64,000 bases of DNA from Nannocystis pusilla (GTDB lineage Bacteria; Myxococcota_A; Polyangia; Nannocystales; Nannocystaceae): assembly GCF_020073745.1 (NCBI RefSeq), contig NZ_JAIRAU010000043.1:248001-312000 (forward strand). The letters run 5' to 3'. This document shows, piece by piece, positions 35,143 through 43,457 of the stretch (positions are counted from its first letter, which is position 1; each line of letters opens with the position of its first letter). Under the pieces are notes generated by a model, which did no database searches, had not been told where the DNA came from, and worked only from the letters and a program-made list of their open reading frames with translations. A program made the translations under genes and the position numbers.

Positions 35143-35688
35143 TCAGGTGAGCGCGAGGGCGTCGACCTCGCGCTCGAGGTCGAAGACGTGGGGGTCGTCG
35201 ACGGCGAGCTCGCGCAGGGCGGCGGCGAGGCGGACCAGGTACTCGCGGCAGGTGCCGCTCGGCCCGCGGCTGCCGGCGATCTGGCGGGCGATCGCGGCCA
35301 GCGGGGCGGGGCCGAGCCAGTCGGGGTTGTCGGGCGCGGCGACGTAGGTGAGCGCGGTGACGGTCACCGGCTCGTCGCCGATGACGTCGATCGGCAGCTC
35401 GAGGCGGGTGTAGCCGCCCTTCTCCCGCACGTCGAGGGTGTAGAGCACGGCGTCGACGTCGGGCGGGGCGACGCGGTAGGCGACGCCGTGGCAGCTGGCC
35501 GAGGCGCTCGGGACGAGGGTGACGACCCGGCCCGGCGCCTCGGGGACGCCGCGGTGGTCGGTCGAGCCCTGGTAGAAGCGGCGCTCGTAGCCGCCGGCGC
35601 GGGCCGGCCGCCGCTCGGCGAACGGGATCGCCGGGCGCCAGATCAGCGAGCCGTAGCCGAACAACCACAGAGAATCACGATCGGTCAT
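35143..35688 (-). CDS. chaC: ChaC-like gamma-glutamylcyclotransferase
   Basis: 181 residues. LWLFGYGSLIWRPAIPFAER at the N-terminus is the glycine-rich substrate loop of the family, and the catalytic glutamate is in VREKGGYTRLELP. YLVRLAAALREL at the C-terminus is also typical of ChaC. It cleaves glutathione to 5-oxoproline and Cys-Gly in the cytoplasm. The ATG lies inside a dispersed palindrome; the run of four tandem copies upstream occupies its whole leader. Another copy (35129-35148) overlaps its stop. Confidence 0.93.
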   Translation of the reverse strand: MTDRDSLWLFGYGSLIWRPAIPFAERRPARAGGYERRFYQGSTDHRGVPEAPGRVVTLVPSASASCHGVAYRVAPPDVDAVLYTLDVREKGGYTRLELPIDVIGDEPVTVTALTYVAAPDNPDWLGPAPLAAIARQIAGSRGPSGTCREYLVRLAAALRELAVDDPHVFDLEREVDALALT

Positions 35689-35746
35689 GTTCGAAAGTCC
35701 ATGCGCGAAGGAGCATGTTCTAAAAACAATGTCCCCATGAACATGT
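35685..35746. repeat. Four tandem dispersed palindromes, 14-bp period, over a start codon
   Basis: Units start at 35685, 35699, 35713 and 35727: TCATGTTCGAAAGTCCATGC, CCATGCGCGAAGGAGCATGT, GCATGTTCTAAAAACAATGT and CAATGTCCCCATGAACATGT. The first includes the chaC initiation codon and the last ends 13 bp before the amidase stop codon. The spacing is exactly 14. Confidence 0.85.
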
Positions 35747-35758
35747 GTATCGGGCGGC

Positions 35759-37252
35759 TCAGGCGGCCGGGCGGGGCGGCTTGCGGTCGGCCCACGGGCG
35801 GGCGCGCTCGAGCTCGCCGGCGAGGCGGAACAGGGTGGCCTCGTCGCCGTAGCGGCCGACGAAGTGGACGCCGATCGGCAGGCCCTCGGCGCTCCAGTGC
35901 AGCGGCACGCTCATGGCCGGCTGGCCGGTGACGTTGAAGACGGGGGTCCAGGGCAGGTAGGCGTAGACCTCGTCGGCGCTGGGGTCGACGGCGGTGAGGC
36001 GCTTGAGCAGGCCGCCGGCGCGGGCGCGGCCGAGGAGCTTCATCAGGGCGGCGGACAGGCCCTGCGGGCCGAGCGTGCCGAGCGGCGCGGGCGGCTGGGA
36101 CAGGGTCGGCGTGACGAGGACGTCGTAGGTGGTGAAGAAGGGCGCGATCGTCTGCGCGGCGTGGAGCAGGTGGCGCCGGGCGGCCACGAACTCGCCGGCG
36201 GACAGGCTCCGGCCGATCTGGGCGAGGGTCCAGGTGACGAACTCGAACTCGCTCGCGCGCGGGCTGCGGCCGGTCCGGCGCGCGGCCTCGTCGATGTCGG
36301 CGGCCAGCTCACCGCAGAGGATCTTGAAGAAGCTGCGCGAGAACGCCGGGCCGTCGACCTCGGGCGCGGCCTCGTCGACGTGGTGGCCGAGGTCCTGCAG
36401 CAGCGCGGCGGCGGCGGTGAGGGCGGCGGCGCAGTCGGGGTGGACCCGGCCGCCGAGCATCGGTCGGGTGGTGACGGCGATCCGCAGCTTGCCCGGCGGC
36501 GCGCCGACCTCGGCGAGGTAGGGCCGCGCCGGCGGGGGCGGGTAGTACGGAGCGCCATGTTCCGGGAGACATGTCGCATCGAGCAGGGCGGCGCTGTCGC
36601 GGACCGAGCGGGTCAGCGCGTGGACGACGGTGAAGCCCTGCCAGCTCTCGGCGACGTCGGGGCCGAGCGGGGTGCGGCCGCGCGTGGGCTTGAGGCCGAA
36701 CAAACCACAACAGCTGGCGGGGATCCGGATCGAGCCGCCGCCGTCGCCGCCGCTGCCGAGCGGGACGACGCGCGCGGCCACGGCCGCCCCGGTGCCGCCG
36801 CTGCTGCCGCCGGCCGAGCGACGGAGGTCCCACGGGTTTTTGCACGGGCCGTGCGCGAGCGTCTCGACGGTGGGCACGAGGCCGAACTCGGAGGTCGCCG
36901 ACTTGGCGACCGGGATCAGGCCCGCGGCCCGGTAGCGGCGCACGATCTCCGAGTCGGCCGGCGAGACCTGGCCGCGCAGGAACCGGCTGCCGCACTGCAG
37001 CGGCGCGCCCTCGGCCGCCGACAGCAGGTCCTTGAGGACCATCGGCACGCCGCGGAACGGGCCTTCGGGCACTGTCCCGCGGGCCAGCTCGCGCGCGCGC
37101 TCGTACATCGGCGCGACCACGGCGCCGAGCGGGACGCCGACGGCCTCGCAGCGGCGGATGGCCTCGTCGACGAGCTCGAGCGGCGAGACCTCGCCCGCGC
37201 GCACGAGGGCGGCGAGGGCGAGGCCGTCGAGGTCTTCGTACTCGGCGATCAT
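35759..37252 (-). CDS. Amidase signature family protein
   Basis: 497 residues. The Ser-cisSer-Lys triad is seen in GVPMVLKDLLS (Lys), SAGGSSGGTGAAVAARV (cis-Ser) and GGDGGGSIRIPAS (Ser nucleophile). It hydrolyses amide bonds; GatA-type tRNA amidotransferase is unlikely because GatB/GatC are absent nearby and the C-terminus (PWTPVFNVTGQPAMSVPLHW) matches stand-alone amidases. The substrate is unknown. A dispersed palindrome at 36555-36574 encodes CLPEHGA in a loop, and another is at 37069-37088. Confidence 0.94.
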   Translation of the reverse strand: MIAEYEDLDGLALAALVRAGEVSPLELVDEAIRRCEAVGVPLGAVVAPMYERARELARGTVPEGPFRGVPMVLKDLLSAAEGAPLQCGSRFLRGQVSPADSEIVRRYRAAGLIPVAKSATSEFGLVPTVETLAHGPCKNPWDLRRSAGGSSGGTGAAVAARVVPLGSGGDGGGSIRIPASCCGLFGLKPTRGRTPLGPDVAESWQGFTVVHALTRSVRDSAALLDATCLPEHGAPYYPPPPARPYLAEVGAPPGKLRIAVTTRPMLGGRVHPDCAAALTAAAALLQDLGHHVDEAAPEVDGPAFSRSFFKILCGELAADIDEAARRTGRSPRASEFEFVTWTLAQIGRSLSAGEFVAARRHLLHAAQTIAPFFTTYDVLVTPTLSQPPAPLGTLGPQGLSAALMKLLGRARAGGLLKRLTAVDPSADEVYAYLPWTPVFNVTGQPAMSVPLHWSAEGLPIGVHFVGRYGDEATLFRLAGELERARPWADRKPPRPAA

Positions 37253-37271
37253 GCGCCGAGGATACGCCTTG

Positions 37272-38864
37272 TCAGGGCACGTTGGCAGCGCCGGGGGTCG
37301 GGGTGGCCGACAGCGCCCAGTCGGTGGCGGCGTCGTTGCCGTCGAAGCCGTTGGGCAGGCGCACGAGCGAGCGGACCTCGATGTTGGAGTCCTGGATGTT
37401 CATCGGCAGGACGGTGCCCTCGACCAGGCTGACGACGCCGAGGCCGGCGATGCCGGTGTTGGCCATGGTCATCGCGCCCTCGTAGCTGAGGGCGTCGACG
37501 AGGGTGGTATCGCGGACGAGCGCGATGCCGTCGGGCGAGCCGTTCTGGACGCGGTCAGCGTCGCCGCTGAAGTTGATCTTGAGGACGCCCGCGGGGATGA
37601 CGAAGCTGGGCTTGGCGAGCACCAGGTACTGGCCGGGCTCGATGGCGCCGGCGGGCGAGAGGTCGTAGGTGGAGTACGCCTTGTTGTCGCTGCCGCTGAT
37701 GAGCACGACCTTGTGACCGGCGAGGTCGATCGGCTGGGCGCTGGTGTTGAGCAGCTCGATGAACTCCTCGCTGTCGCCGTCGATCTGGTCGTAGTCGACC
37801 TCGTTGATGACGAGGCCCAGGTTCGAGCACGGCTCGCAGTCGGGGCCGCCGCAGTCGACGCCGGTCTCCTGGTTGTTCTGGACGCCGTCGTTGCAGCCGG
37901 CGCCGACGCACACCCCGTCGGTGCAGTCGCCGCTGGCGCAGTCGGCATCGGTCAGGCAGGCATCGCCGGTGCCGCACGGGTCGCAGTCGGGGCCGCCGCA
38001 GTCGATGTCGGTCTCCTCGCCGTTCTTGGCCGTGTCGTCGCAGGTGGCCGGCGAGCAGACGTTGTTGTCGCACACGCCGCTGGCGCAGTCGTCGGCGCTG
38101 TCGCAGCTGTCGCCGTCGATGCACTGGTCGCACGTGGGGCCGCCGCAGTCGACGTCGGATTCCTCGCCGTTCTGGACGGTGTCGTCGCAGGTTGCGGCGA
38201 CGCAGATGTCGTCGGTGCAGACCTTCGACAGGCAGTCGTCGCCGTCGACGCAGGCGAGCTCGTCGGCGCAGGCCGGGCACTCGTCGCCGCCGCAGTCGAT
38301 GTCGGTCTCGTTGCCGTTCTTCAGGCCGTCGCCGCAGCCGGGCGGGGTCACGCAGAAGCCGTCGACGCAGCTCTGGCTCGCGCAGTCGGTGTCGGCGAGG
38401 CAGGCGCCGCCGTCGGCGCAGGGCGAACAGACCCCGCCGCCGCAGTCGATGTCGGTCTCGTCGCCGTTCTGCTCGCCGTCGGCGCACTGGTCGGGCGCGT
38501 CGGTGGTCGAGGAGGTCTCGGTGTCGGTGCCCGACGTCGTGGTGGTGGTGTCGGTGGTGTCGGTGGTGTCGGCGGTGTCGGTGGTGTCGGTGGTGTCGGT
38601 CGCCGTGGTCGTGGTGGTGGTCGACGTGTCGGTCGAGGTCACCGCCTCGGTGGTGGTCGGCTCGGAGGTCGAGGTGGTCGAAGTCTCGGTCGTCGAGGTG
38701 GTCGGCGGCTCGGTGGTGGTCGGCGGCGCGGTCGACTGCGTGTCGTCGGTGGTCGACGTGCTGGTCGACGTGTCGGAGGTGCTGTCCGTGTCCGCCGGTG
38801 CAGGATTGCTGCACGCGGGCAAGACGAGGAGGGCGAAACCAAGACGATAGGAGAGCTTCGACAT
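37272..38864 (-). CDS. Lipoprotein with Cys-rich repeats and a C-terminal lamin-tail domain
   Basis: 530 residues. The signal ends in a lipobox (LVLPACSN). Residues ~25-110 are almost pure Thr/Ser/Glu/Asp (TTDTTDTADTTDTTD), encoded by near-identical 9-bp repeats. Five to six modules of ~45 residues follow, each with the pattern C-x-D-G-x-x-N-G-x-E-T-D-I-D-C-G-G and DC-x-S-x-x-C, which are disulfide-rich and may bind calcium. The last ~170 residues are a lamin-tail domain (LVINEVDYDQ, EFIELLNTSAQPIDLAGHKV, IEPGQYLVLAK). In bacteria this domain occurs on secreted nucleases and adhesins; here no enzyme domain is present. A surface adhesive role is inferred. Confidence 0.9.
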   Translation of the reverse strand: MSKLSYRLGFALLVLPACSNPAPADTDSTSDTSTSTSTTDDTQSTAPPTTTEPPTTSTTETSTTSTSEPTTTEAVTSTDTSTTTTTTATDTTDTTDTADTTDTTDTTTTTSGTDTETSSTTDAPDQCADGEQNGDETDIDCGGGVCSPCADGGACLADTDCASQSCVDGFCVTPPGCGDGLKNGNETDIDCGGDECPACADELACVDGDDCLSKVCTDDICVAATCDDTVQNGEESDVDCGGPTCDQCIDGDSCDSADDCASGVCDNNVCSPATCDDTAKNGEETDIDCGGPDCDPCGTGDACLTDADCASGDCTDGVCVGAGCNDGVQNNQETGVDCGGPDCEPCSNLGLVINEVDYDQIDGDSEEFIELLNTSAQPIDLAGHKVVLISGSDNKAYSTYDLSPAGAIEPGQYLVLAKPSFVIPAGVLKINFSGDADRVQNGSPDGIALVRDTTLVDALSYEGAMTMANTGIAGLGVVSLVEGTVLPMNIQDSNIEVRSLVRLPNGFDGNDAATDWALSATPTPGAANVP

Positions 38865-39319
38865 GGGCCGGAGGGTAGCGGAAAGCCGGGCGCGCGGCGC
38901 GACCGGGGTGCCGCGGTACAGCGAGATTTCTCCGCCTCTCGGCCGCGCAAGGCGGGGGCGATGTGGCCACCGCCGTCCAAAATGCCTGCGCGGACGATCG
39001 ACCGTCGTGGCCCCAGGTCCGACGCGGGTCGGACGTCATGCCGCGGTCGGCTCGCGGCTGCAGGGCGGCCAGGTGACACGTGTCCACGCATACGCGGCCC
39101 GGGCATGGCGGCCGAGCCCGGTGCGATCTCCATCCGCGTCGTCGTTCCGCCGTCGCAGAAGACGCATGAATGACATGAGGACGTCGGTGGCGTGATTCTC
39201 TCGCGCGGCGGCGACCGCACGGACGACGTCACCGGGGCCGCGAGCACAGCGCAGCGAGCGTGCGAATGAGGTCGCGCCGTGTCGGCTCAGCTCGCGGTGA
39301 TGCGCGAGCGGCCGAACTC
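38865..39319. other. Intergenic stretch upstream of the Cys-repeat lipoprotein
   Basis: 455 bases. Frames across it are Arg-rich and show no family resemblance. I see no tRNA, hairpin terminator or clear copy of the dispersed palindrome. It should contain the promoter of the Cys-repeat lipoprotein gene at its left end. Confidence 0.55.
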
Positions 39320-41065
39320 TCACGGGATGTTGATCGTCTTGAGGTTCATGCCGCCGGGGTAGGCGTAGGCCGACTTCTCCGGGTTGCTCTTGTTGTAGCC
39401 GACCACGACGATGTTGAACGGGTCGTCCGACTCGGCGACGTAGGTGCGGGCCTCGTCGCCGTCCATGAGCTGGACGTCGGCGACCTCCCACCGGTTGTCG
39501 GGGCCCACGCCGTTGATGAGCTTGTAACCGGTGACGACCTCGCCGTTGATCGTGACGTCGGCGGCGTCCTTCCTGCGGATGATCTGGGCGTAGTTGAGCT
39601 CGTAGTTGATGCCGGTGACGACGACGTAGCGTTTCAGCCACTGCTCGACGGCGACCATCTGGTACATGGCCGGATCGCCGATGCTGTTGGCCTGCTGCAT
39701 GCCCGCCAGGTACTGCACCGGCAAGATCGGTCCCGTCGCGGTGAAGATCAGGCTGGCGCCGTGCGGGGCCTCGATCTCCCAAAAGCCGCCGCGTTTCAGG
39801 AGATGGGGCTGTTTGGGCTGTTGGGGCGTGAAGCCGGCCTCGTTGGACTCGACGGTGACGAAGACGTTGTCTTCGCCGTAGTAGACGCGCCAGTAGTGCT
39901 TCTCGTTCGCGCGCACGGGCGAGTTGGGGCCGACGTACTTCTTGCCCCAGTACTCGAGCGGGATCATCTGCTCCTGCAGGTGGTTGCAGTAGCCGACGTC
40001 GTGCGGCACGAACGCGCACTCGGTGGCGCCGACGACCCAGATCTTCTTGTCGGCGGTGACGACGGTGCCCGACAGGTCGTGGTGCTCGCTGTCTTCGGGG
40101 TGGGTCTCCGACGACGCGCCGACCTGCAGCACGTCGAAGCGGTTGAGCACGATCGAGTGCTTCTCGCCGGCCGGGACGGCGGGGACGAGCCCGCCGTAGG
40201 CGGTGTCGCGCGGGGACACCCACTCGACCGTGGTGCCGTCCTCGATGGCGATGACGTTGAAGTAGCTCGGGCGGCCGTTGAGGAAGACGGGGTCGACCTT
40301 GTCGGCGAAGCCCGGGTACGAGGCGATGACGTAGTCCTGCCGCAGCGTCGGGATCGGCAGCAGCATCGACGAGTCGTTGCTGGCGGTGTTTTGCAGGGCG
40401 GAGTGGAGGTAGGCGGTGAGCGGGATGTCGCTCTCGGCGCGGAACACCCCGCCGGTGCGGAAACCGCTGTAGTCGGTGATCGGGTCGGCGACGAGGTCGA
40501 AGATGTGCGACTCGCCCGGCGCGAGGAACACCGGCTCGAACAGCGGCTCCTCGACGAAGCTGTTGGGCGGCGTGAAGTACAGCTGGACCTGGGCGGTGCG
40601 CTGCGGGTCGGTGTTGCCGACGATGATGACGTCCTTGTCCTCGGGCTTGTAGTTGTGGCTCGCCATGCGGATGGCGAGGAACTCGCAGCCGACCGAGGTC
40701 GGGTTGTCGATGCGCTCGCACGGGCCGATGCAGAAGGCCGTGCCCTTTTCGACGTCCTCGACGCAATCCTCCTGCTCGGTGCAAGAGGTCGACTCCCACG
40801 ACAGACCGGTGTCCTTGCACTCCTGGACCACGCCGGGGTTCTTCGGGTCGCAGCGCAGCTGGCCCGGGTAGCACTCGAGCATGAAGCCGGTGGTGGTGAG
40901 GTCCGGCGTCGTCGTCGGCGGCGGGTCGCTGGTGGCCGAGGTCCCGGTGGTGTCCTCGCCGTTGCTGTCGGTCGAATTGCCGAGCAGGCCGGGGCAGCCG
41001 GCGAGGAGGGGCAGGGCGGCGAGCGGGGCCAGGAGCGTGACGAGAGGGCGTTGGTGAGGTCGCAT
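39320..41065 (-). CDS. IgGFc-binding-type lipoprotein
   Basis: 581 residues. The lipobox is LLAGCPG. An 80-residue acidic/Thr linker leads to a Cys module (CYPGQLRCDPKNPGVVQEC) and CIGPCERIDNP. The main part (~residues 115-580) is the IgGFc_binding N-terminal fold: VGCEFLAIRM, LAPGESHIFDL, GGVFRAESDIPLTAYLHSAL, VGATECAFVPHD and YCNHLQEQMIPLEYWGKKYV. The C-terminus ends with YAYPGGMNLKTINIP, as in its paralogue at 56196-58175. Such proteins are very numerous in myxobacteria and are thought to be surface binding or adhesion proteins. It is 56 bp downstream of an unknown lipoprotein gene on the same strand. Confidence 0.9.
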   Translation of the reverse strand: MRPHQRPLVTLLAPLAALPLLAGCPGLLGNSTDSNGEDTTGTSATSDPPPTTTPDLTTTGFMLECYPGQLRCDPKNPGVVQECKDTGLSWESTSCTEQEDCVEDVEKGTAFCIGPCERIDNPTSVGCEFLAIRMASHNYKPEDKDVIIVGNTDPQRTAQVQLYFTPPNSFVEEPLFEPVFLAPGESHIFDLVADPITDYSGFRTGGVFRAESDIPLTAYLHSALQNTASNDSSMLLPIPTLRQDYVIASYPGFADKVDPVFLNGRPSYFNVIAIEDGTTVEWVSPRDTAYGGLVPAVPAGEKHSIVLNRFDVLQVGASSETHPEDSEHHDLSGTVVTADKKIWVVGATECAFVPHDVGYCNHLQEQMIPLEYWGKKYVGPNSPVRANEKHYWRVYYGEDNVFVTVESNEAGFTPQQPKQPHLLKRGGFWEIEAPHGASLIFTATGPILPVQYLAGMQQANSIGDPAMYQMVAVEQWLKRYVVVTGINYELNYAQIIRRKDAADVTINGEVVTGYKLINGVGPDNRWEVADVQLMDGDEARTYVAESDDPFNIVVVGYNKSNPEKSAYAYPGGMNLKTINIP

Positions 41066-41121
41066 CGTATCGGCTCAGGGTTAAGGGTAGAGGAAGGTCG
41101 CGCGGCGGGCCGCGCGCTGGC

Positions 41122-42495
41122 TCAGTTGCCCTCGGCGGTGAGGACCAGGAAGTCGAGCAGGATGTCGACCTTCTTGTCGTCGACCGTGAGGCCGGTGGCG
41201 TCGAAGATGATGTTCTGACCCTCGACGGCGAGCTCGTTGTAGTTGACCGTGATGCCGATCTGGTCGGCCAGGCTGGTCTTGAAGTGGTCGACGAGGTCCT
41301 TGTTCTCCTCGACCAGGTCCTTGTTGTCCTCGTAGAGCTCGCCGACGCCCTCGCCGTCGAGCACCCGCAGCTCGTCGGTCGGGGTGACCGTGATGCGGTC
41401 CTGGAGGCCGTCGCTGTCGACGAGGTCGAGCCGCAGCACGGTGACCGCGTCGGCGAAGCCGCAGTACTCCGCCTCGCCGTCCTCCGAACCCTTGATGCGC
41501 CACACGCGGAAGTTGACGTCGAGGTCGGTGGCGCCGATGGCGTTCTTGCTCATGCTGGTCAGCGTGATGCCCTGCGGGCCCTCGGGGTCGGGCTCGCCGT
41601 CGTCGTTGTAGCGGCGCGGGATGACGCCCTCGGCCATCATCCGCTCGGCCATGCCGAACAACAGGCCCGGGTGCATCTGCACCGCCATCATCGCGCCGTC
41701 CGGCAGGGCCTGGCCGACCTCGAGCGCGACCGCCTTGGGCAGGGCGAGGTTGGTCTGCATGCCGAGCGAGATGACGCCGGTCTCGGGGAAGATGGCGAAC
41801 TCCCTGGCCGCGACCTTGACCGAGTTGGTGCCGATGGTCCACGGCGCGAAGCGCATCAGCTGGACCGGCTCCGACTGCTCGCGGATGAGCTCCGTCATCT
41901 TGATCGCCAGCGCCTTCTCGAACTCCGGGTACTTCTCGCTGACGAAGCCCATCGCCGAGATCGACATCTGGAGGATCGTGAGCTTGTCGTAGGCGGCGAT
42001 CAGCGCGGTGGTGTCGGCCCCGAGCTCCTCGAGGCGCAGCGGGATGCTGATCTCCGACTTGCCGGTGCCGGCCAGCTGCGACTTGCCCTCTTCGGTGAGG
42101 GCCTGGACGTTGAAGTCGACGGCGAAGACGACGCAGCGGCTGCACTTGTCGAGCTCGCTGGTCAGCCGGAGCTCGGTCTTCTTCGGGACGATCTCGAGGG
42201 CGAGGCCGAACAGCTCCAGGTTGCCGCCCGCCACCGGATTGGTGTCGCTCGTGATGCCCTTGATCAGCTCGGCGATGCCGAGCTCGGAGATGACGAGCGC
42301 CATCGGGAAGCTGGGCTTGTCGGGGATCGCGTCGAGCAGGACGCCCTCGCGCGCGGCGGTCTCTTCGAACGCCGCCCGGCGGTCGCCGCAGTCGAGCTCC
42401 TCTTGCTGGCCGCGGACGCACGACTCGAGGTCGCAGGCGGCGCCGAAAGCGAGGACGTAAGCGAGGCCGGTGGAGGCGAGGCGGCGATGGCTCAT
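41122..42495 (-). CDS. Hypothetical lipoprotein, 457 aa
   Basis: The signal ends in LAFGAACDLESC (lipobox AAC). Residues ~45-440 are a soluble mixed alpha/beta region without cysteines apart from CSRC and CGF. Recurring features are long amphipathic helices and regular beta strands (PLRLEELGADTTALIAAYD, NLALPKAVALEVGQALP). I recognise no family; a lipid-binding shell is possible but not supported by a motif. The stretch encoding CVRGQQ after the lipobox is a degenerate copy of the dispersed palindrome, the same peptide type as in the PDZ protein at 3422. It is probably co-transcribed with the IgGFc-binding protein gene. Confidence 0.85.
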   Translation of the reverse strand: MSHRRLASTGLAYVLAFGAACDLESCVRGQQEELDCGDRRAAFEETAAREGVLLDAIPDKPSFPMALVISELGIAELIKGITSDTNPVAGGNLELFGLALEIVPKKTELRLTSELDKCSRCVVFAVDFNVQALTEEGKSQLAGTGKSEISIPLRLEELGADTTALIAAYDKLTILQMSISAMGFVSEKYPEFEKALAIKMTELIREQSEPVQLMRFAPWTIGTNSVKVAAREFAIFPETGVISLGMQTNLALPKAVALEVGQALPDGAMMAVQMHPGLLFGMAERMMAEGVIPRRYNDDGEPDPEGPQGITLTSMSKNAIGATDLDVNFRVWRIKGSEDGEAEYCGFADAVTVLRLDLVDSDGLQDRITVTPTDELRVLDGEGVGELYEDNKDLVEENKDLVDHFKTSLADQIGITVNYNELAVEGQNIIFDATGLTVDDKKVDILLDFLVLTAEGN

Positions 42496-42789
42496 GGCAG
42501 ATGATCCTTAAGACAGGAGGGGCGCAGGTGGCGAGTTTTGCCCGCGTTCGAGGGAGGGAAGACGCGGGCGCAGGGGGCGACTGAAGACGGGTTATGGCCC
42601 CAGGGCGGCGCTGGGCTCCTCATTTTGGCACCTTTTCGCCGCGAGTGACAAGCGAGGCGAGTTCGCGCGCGCGGCGGGCTCCGGCGCGGCGCGGGTGGAT
42701 GACGCTAGCGACAGAACGGGTGTGGTCCCGCCTACACGGGCAGTCGGGAACATTTGGTCGGCTTGGCCGCCGCTGGTATTGTGCCGGAG

Positions 42790-43314
42790 ATGACCCGGGC
42801 GCACACCCTCCTGCACCTCTCGGATCTGGCCGCAGTTCGGGCCGTCGTCTGGGCTGCGGCCGTGGCGCTCCTGGGCCCCGCGTGCAACTCGGACGACCGC
42901 GAGCAGTTCACCAGCTCGACGTCGGGGACGACGGAGGTCGACCCGACCGAGGTCCCGACGTTCACCACCGCCGAGCCGATGGACACGACGATGTCCGAGC
43001 CGCCCGCGCCGTCGCCCGACAGCTGCCGCGACGGGATCAGCTGCGTCGTCAACTGCGCGCTCACGATCCCCAGCCCGACCCCGCCCGAGTATCCGTGGCA
43101 GGAGTGCTTCTTCGACAAGTGCCTGACGGAGCTCAACGCCGAGGAGTGGCTCAAGCTGTTCGACCTCGTCGAGTGCGTGGTCGGGGTGTGCACGGCCACG
43201 CCCGAGTGCATGGAGGGCGACGACGAGAAGTGCAACCTCTGCTACCTCCTCAAGCTCGGCACCGCCATTCCGCCGCCGGAGGGGTGCGAAGACCAGGCGA
43301 ACGCGTGCAAGTAG
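42790..43314 (+). CDS. Cys-rich hypothetical lipoprotein
   Basis: 174 residues from the ATG at 42790. The hydrophobic segment VVWAAAVALLGPACNSDD contains a lipobox-like GPAC, although its N-region is long. A Thr/Ser linker follows, then a ~110-residue module with ten cysteines (CRDGISCVVNCAL, CFFDKCLTELNAEEWLKL, CVVGVCTATPEC, CNLCYLLKLG). This module resembles repeats in other myxobacterial lipoproteins; the function is unknown. It is divergent from the hypothetical lipoprotein gene to its left. Confidence 0.8.
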   Translation: MTRAHTLLHLSDLAAVRAVVWAAAVALLGPACNSDDREQFTSSTSGTTEVDPTEVPTFTTAEPMDTTMSEPPAPSPDSCRDGISCVVNCALTIPSPTPPEYPWQECFFDKCLTELNAEEWLKLFDLVECVVGVCTATPECMEGDDEKCNLCYLLKLGTAIPPPEGCEDQANACK

Positions 43315-43344
43315 GGCCGCCGCATGCGCCTGCGCTTCGGGGTC

Positions 43345-43364
43345 GACTGTCCATACGGACAGGT
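43345..43364. repeat. Dispersed palindrome after the Cys-rich lipoprotein gene
   Basis: GACTGTCCATACGGACAGGT, 30 bp after the stop codon at 43314. The core CTGTCC-ATAC-GGACAG is a perfect inverted repeat and may terminate transcription. Confidence 0.75.
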
Positions 43365-43457
43365 CCGCTTCGGTGTAGCTCCTCGCCCGTTCCTGAAGCC
43401 CCCCATCGTCCGCTTTTCCTGTAACCTGCTCGCTGTCACCGAAGCCTCGGCCGCCGC

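Noticed and set aside
35759..37252. GatA subunit of the tRNA amidotransferase
   Set aside because: No gatB or gatC is nearby and the C-terminal region fits stand-alone amidases better.
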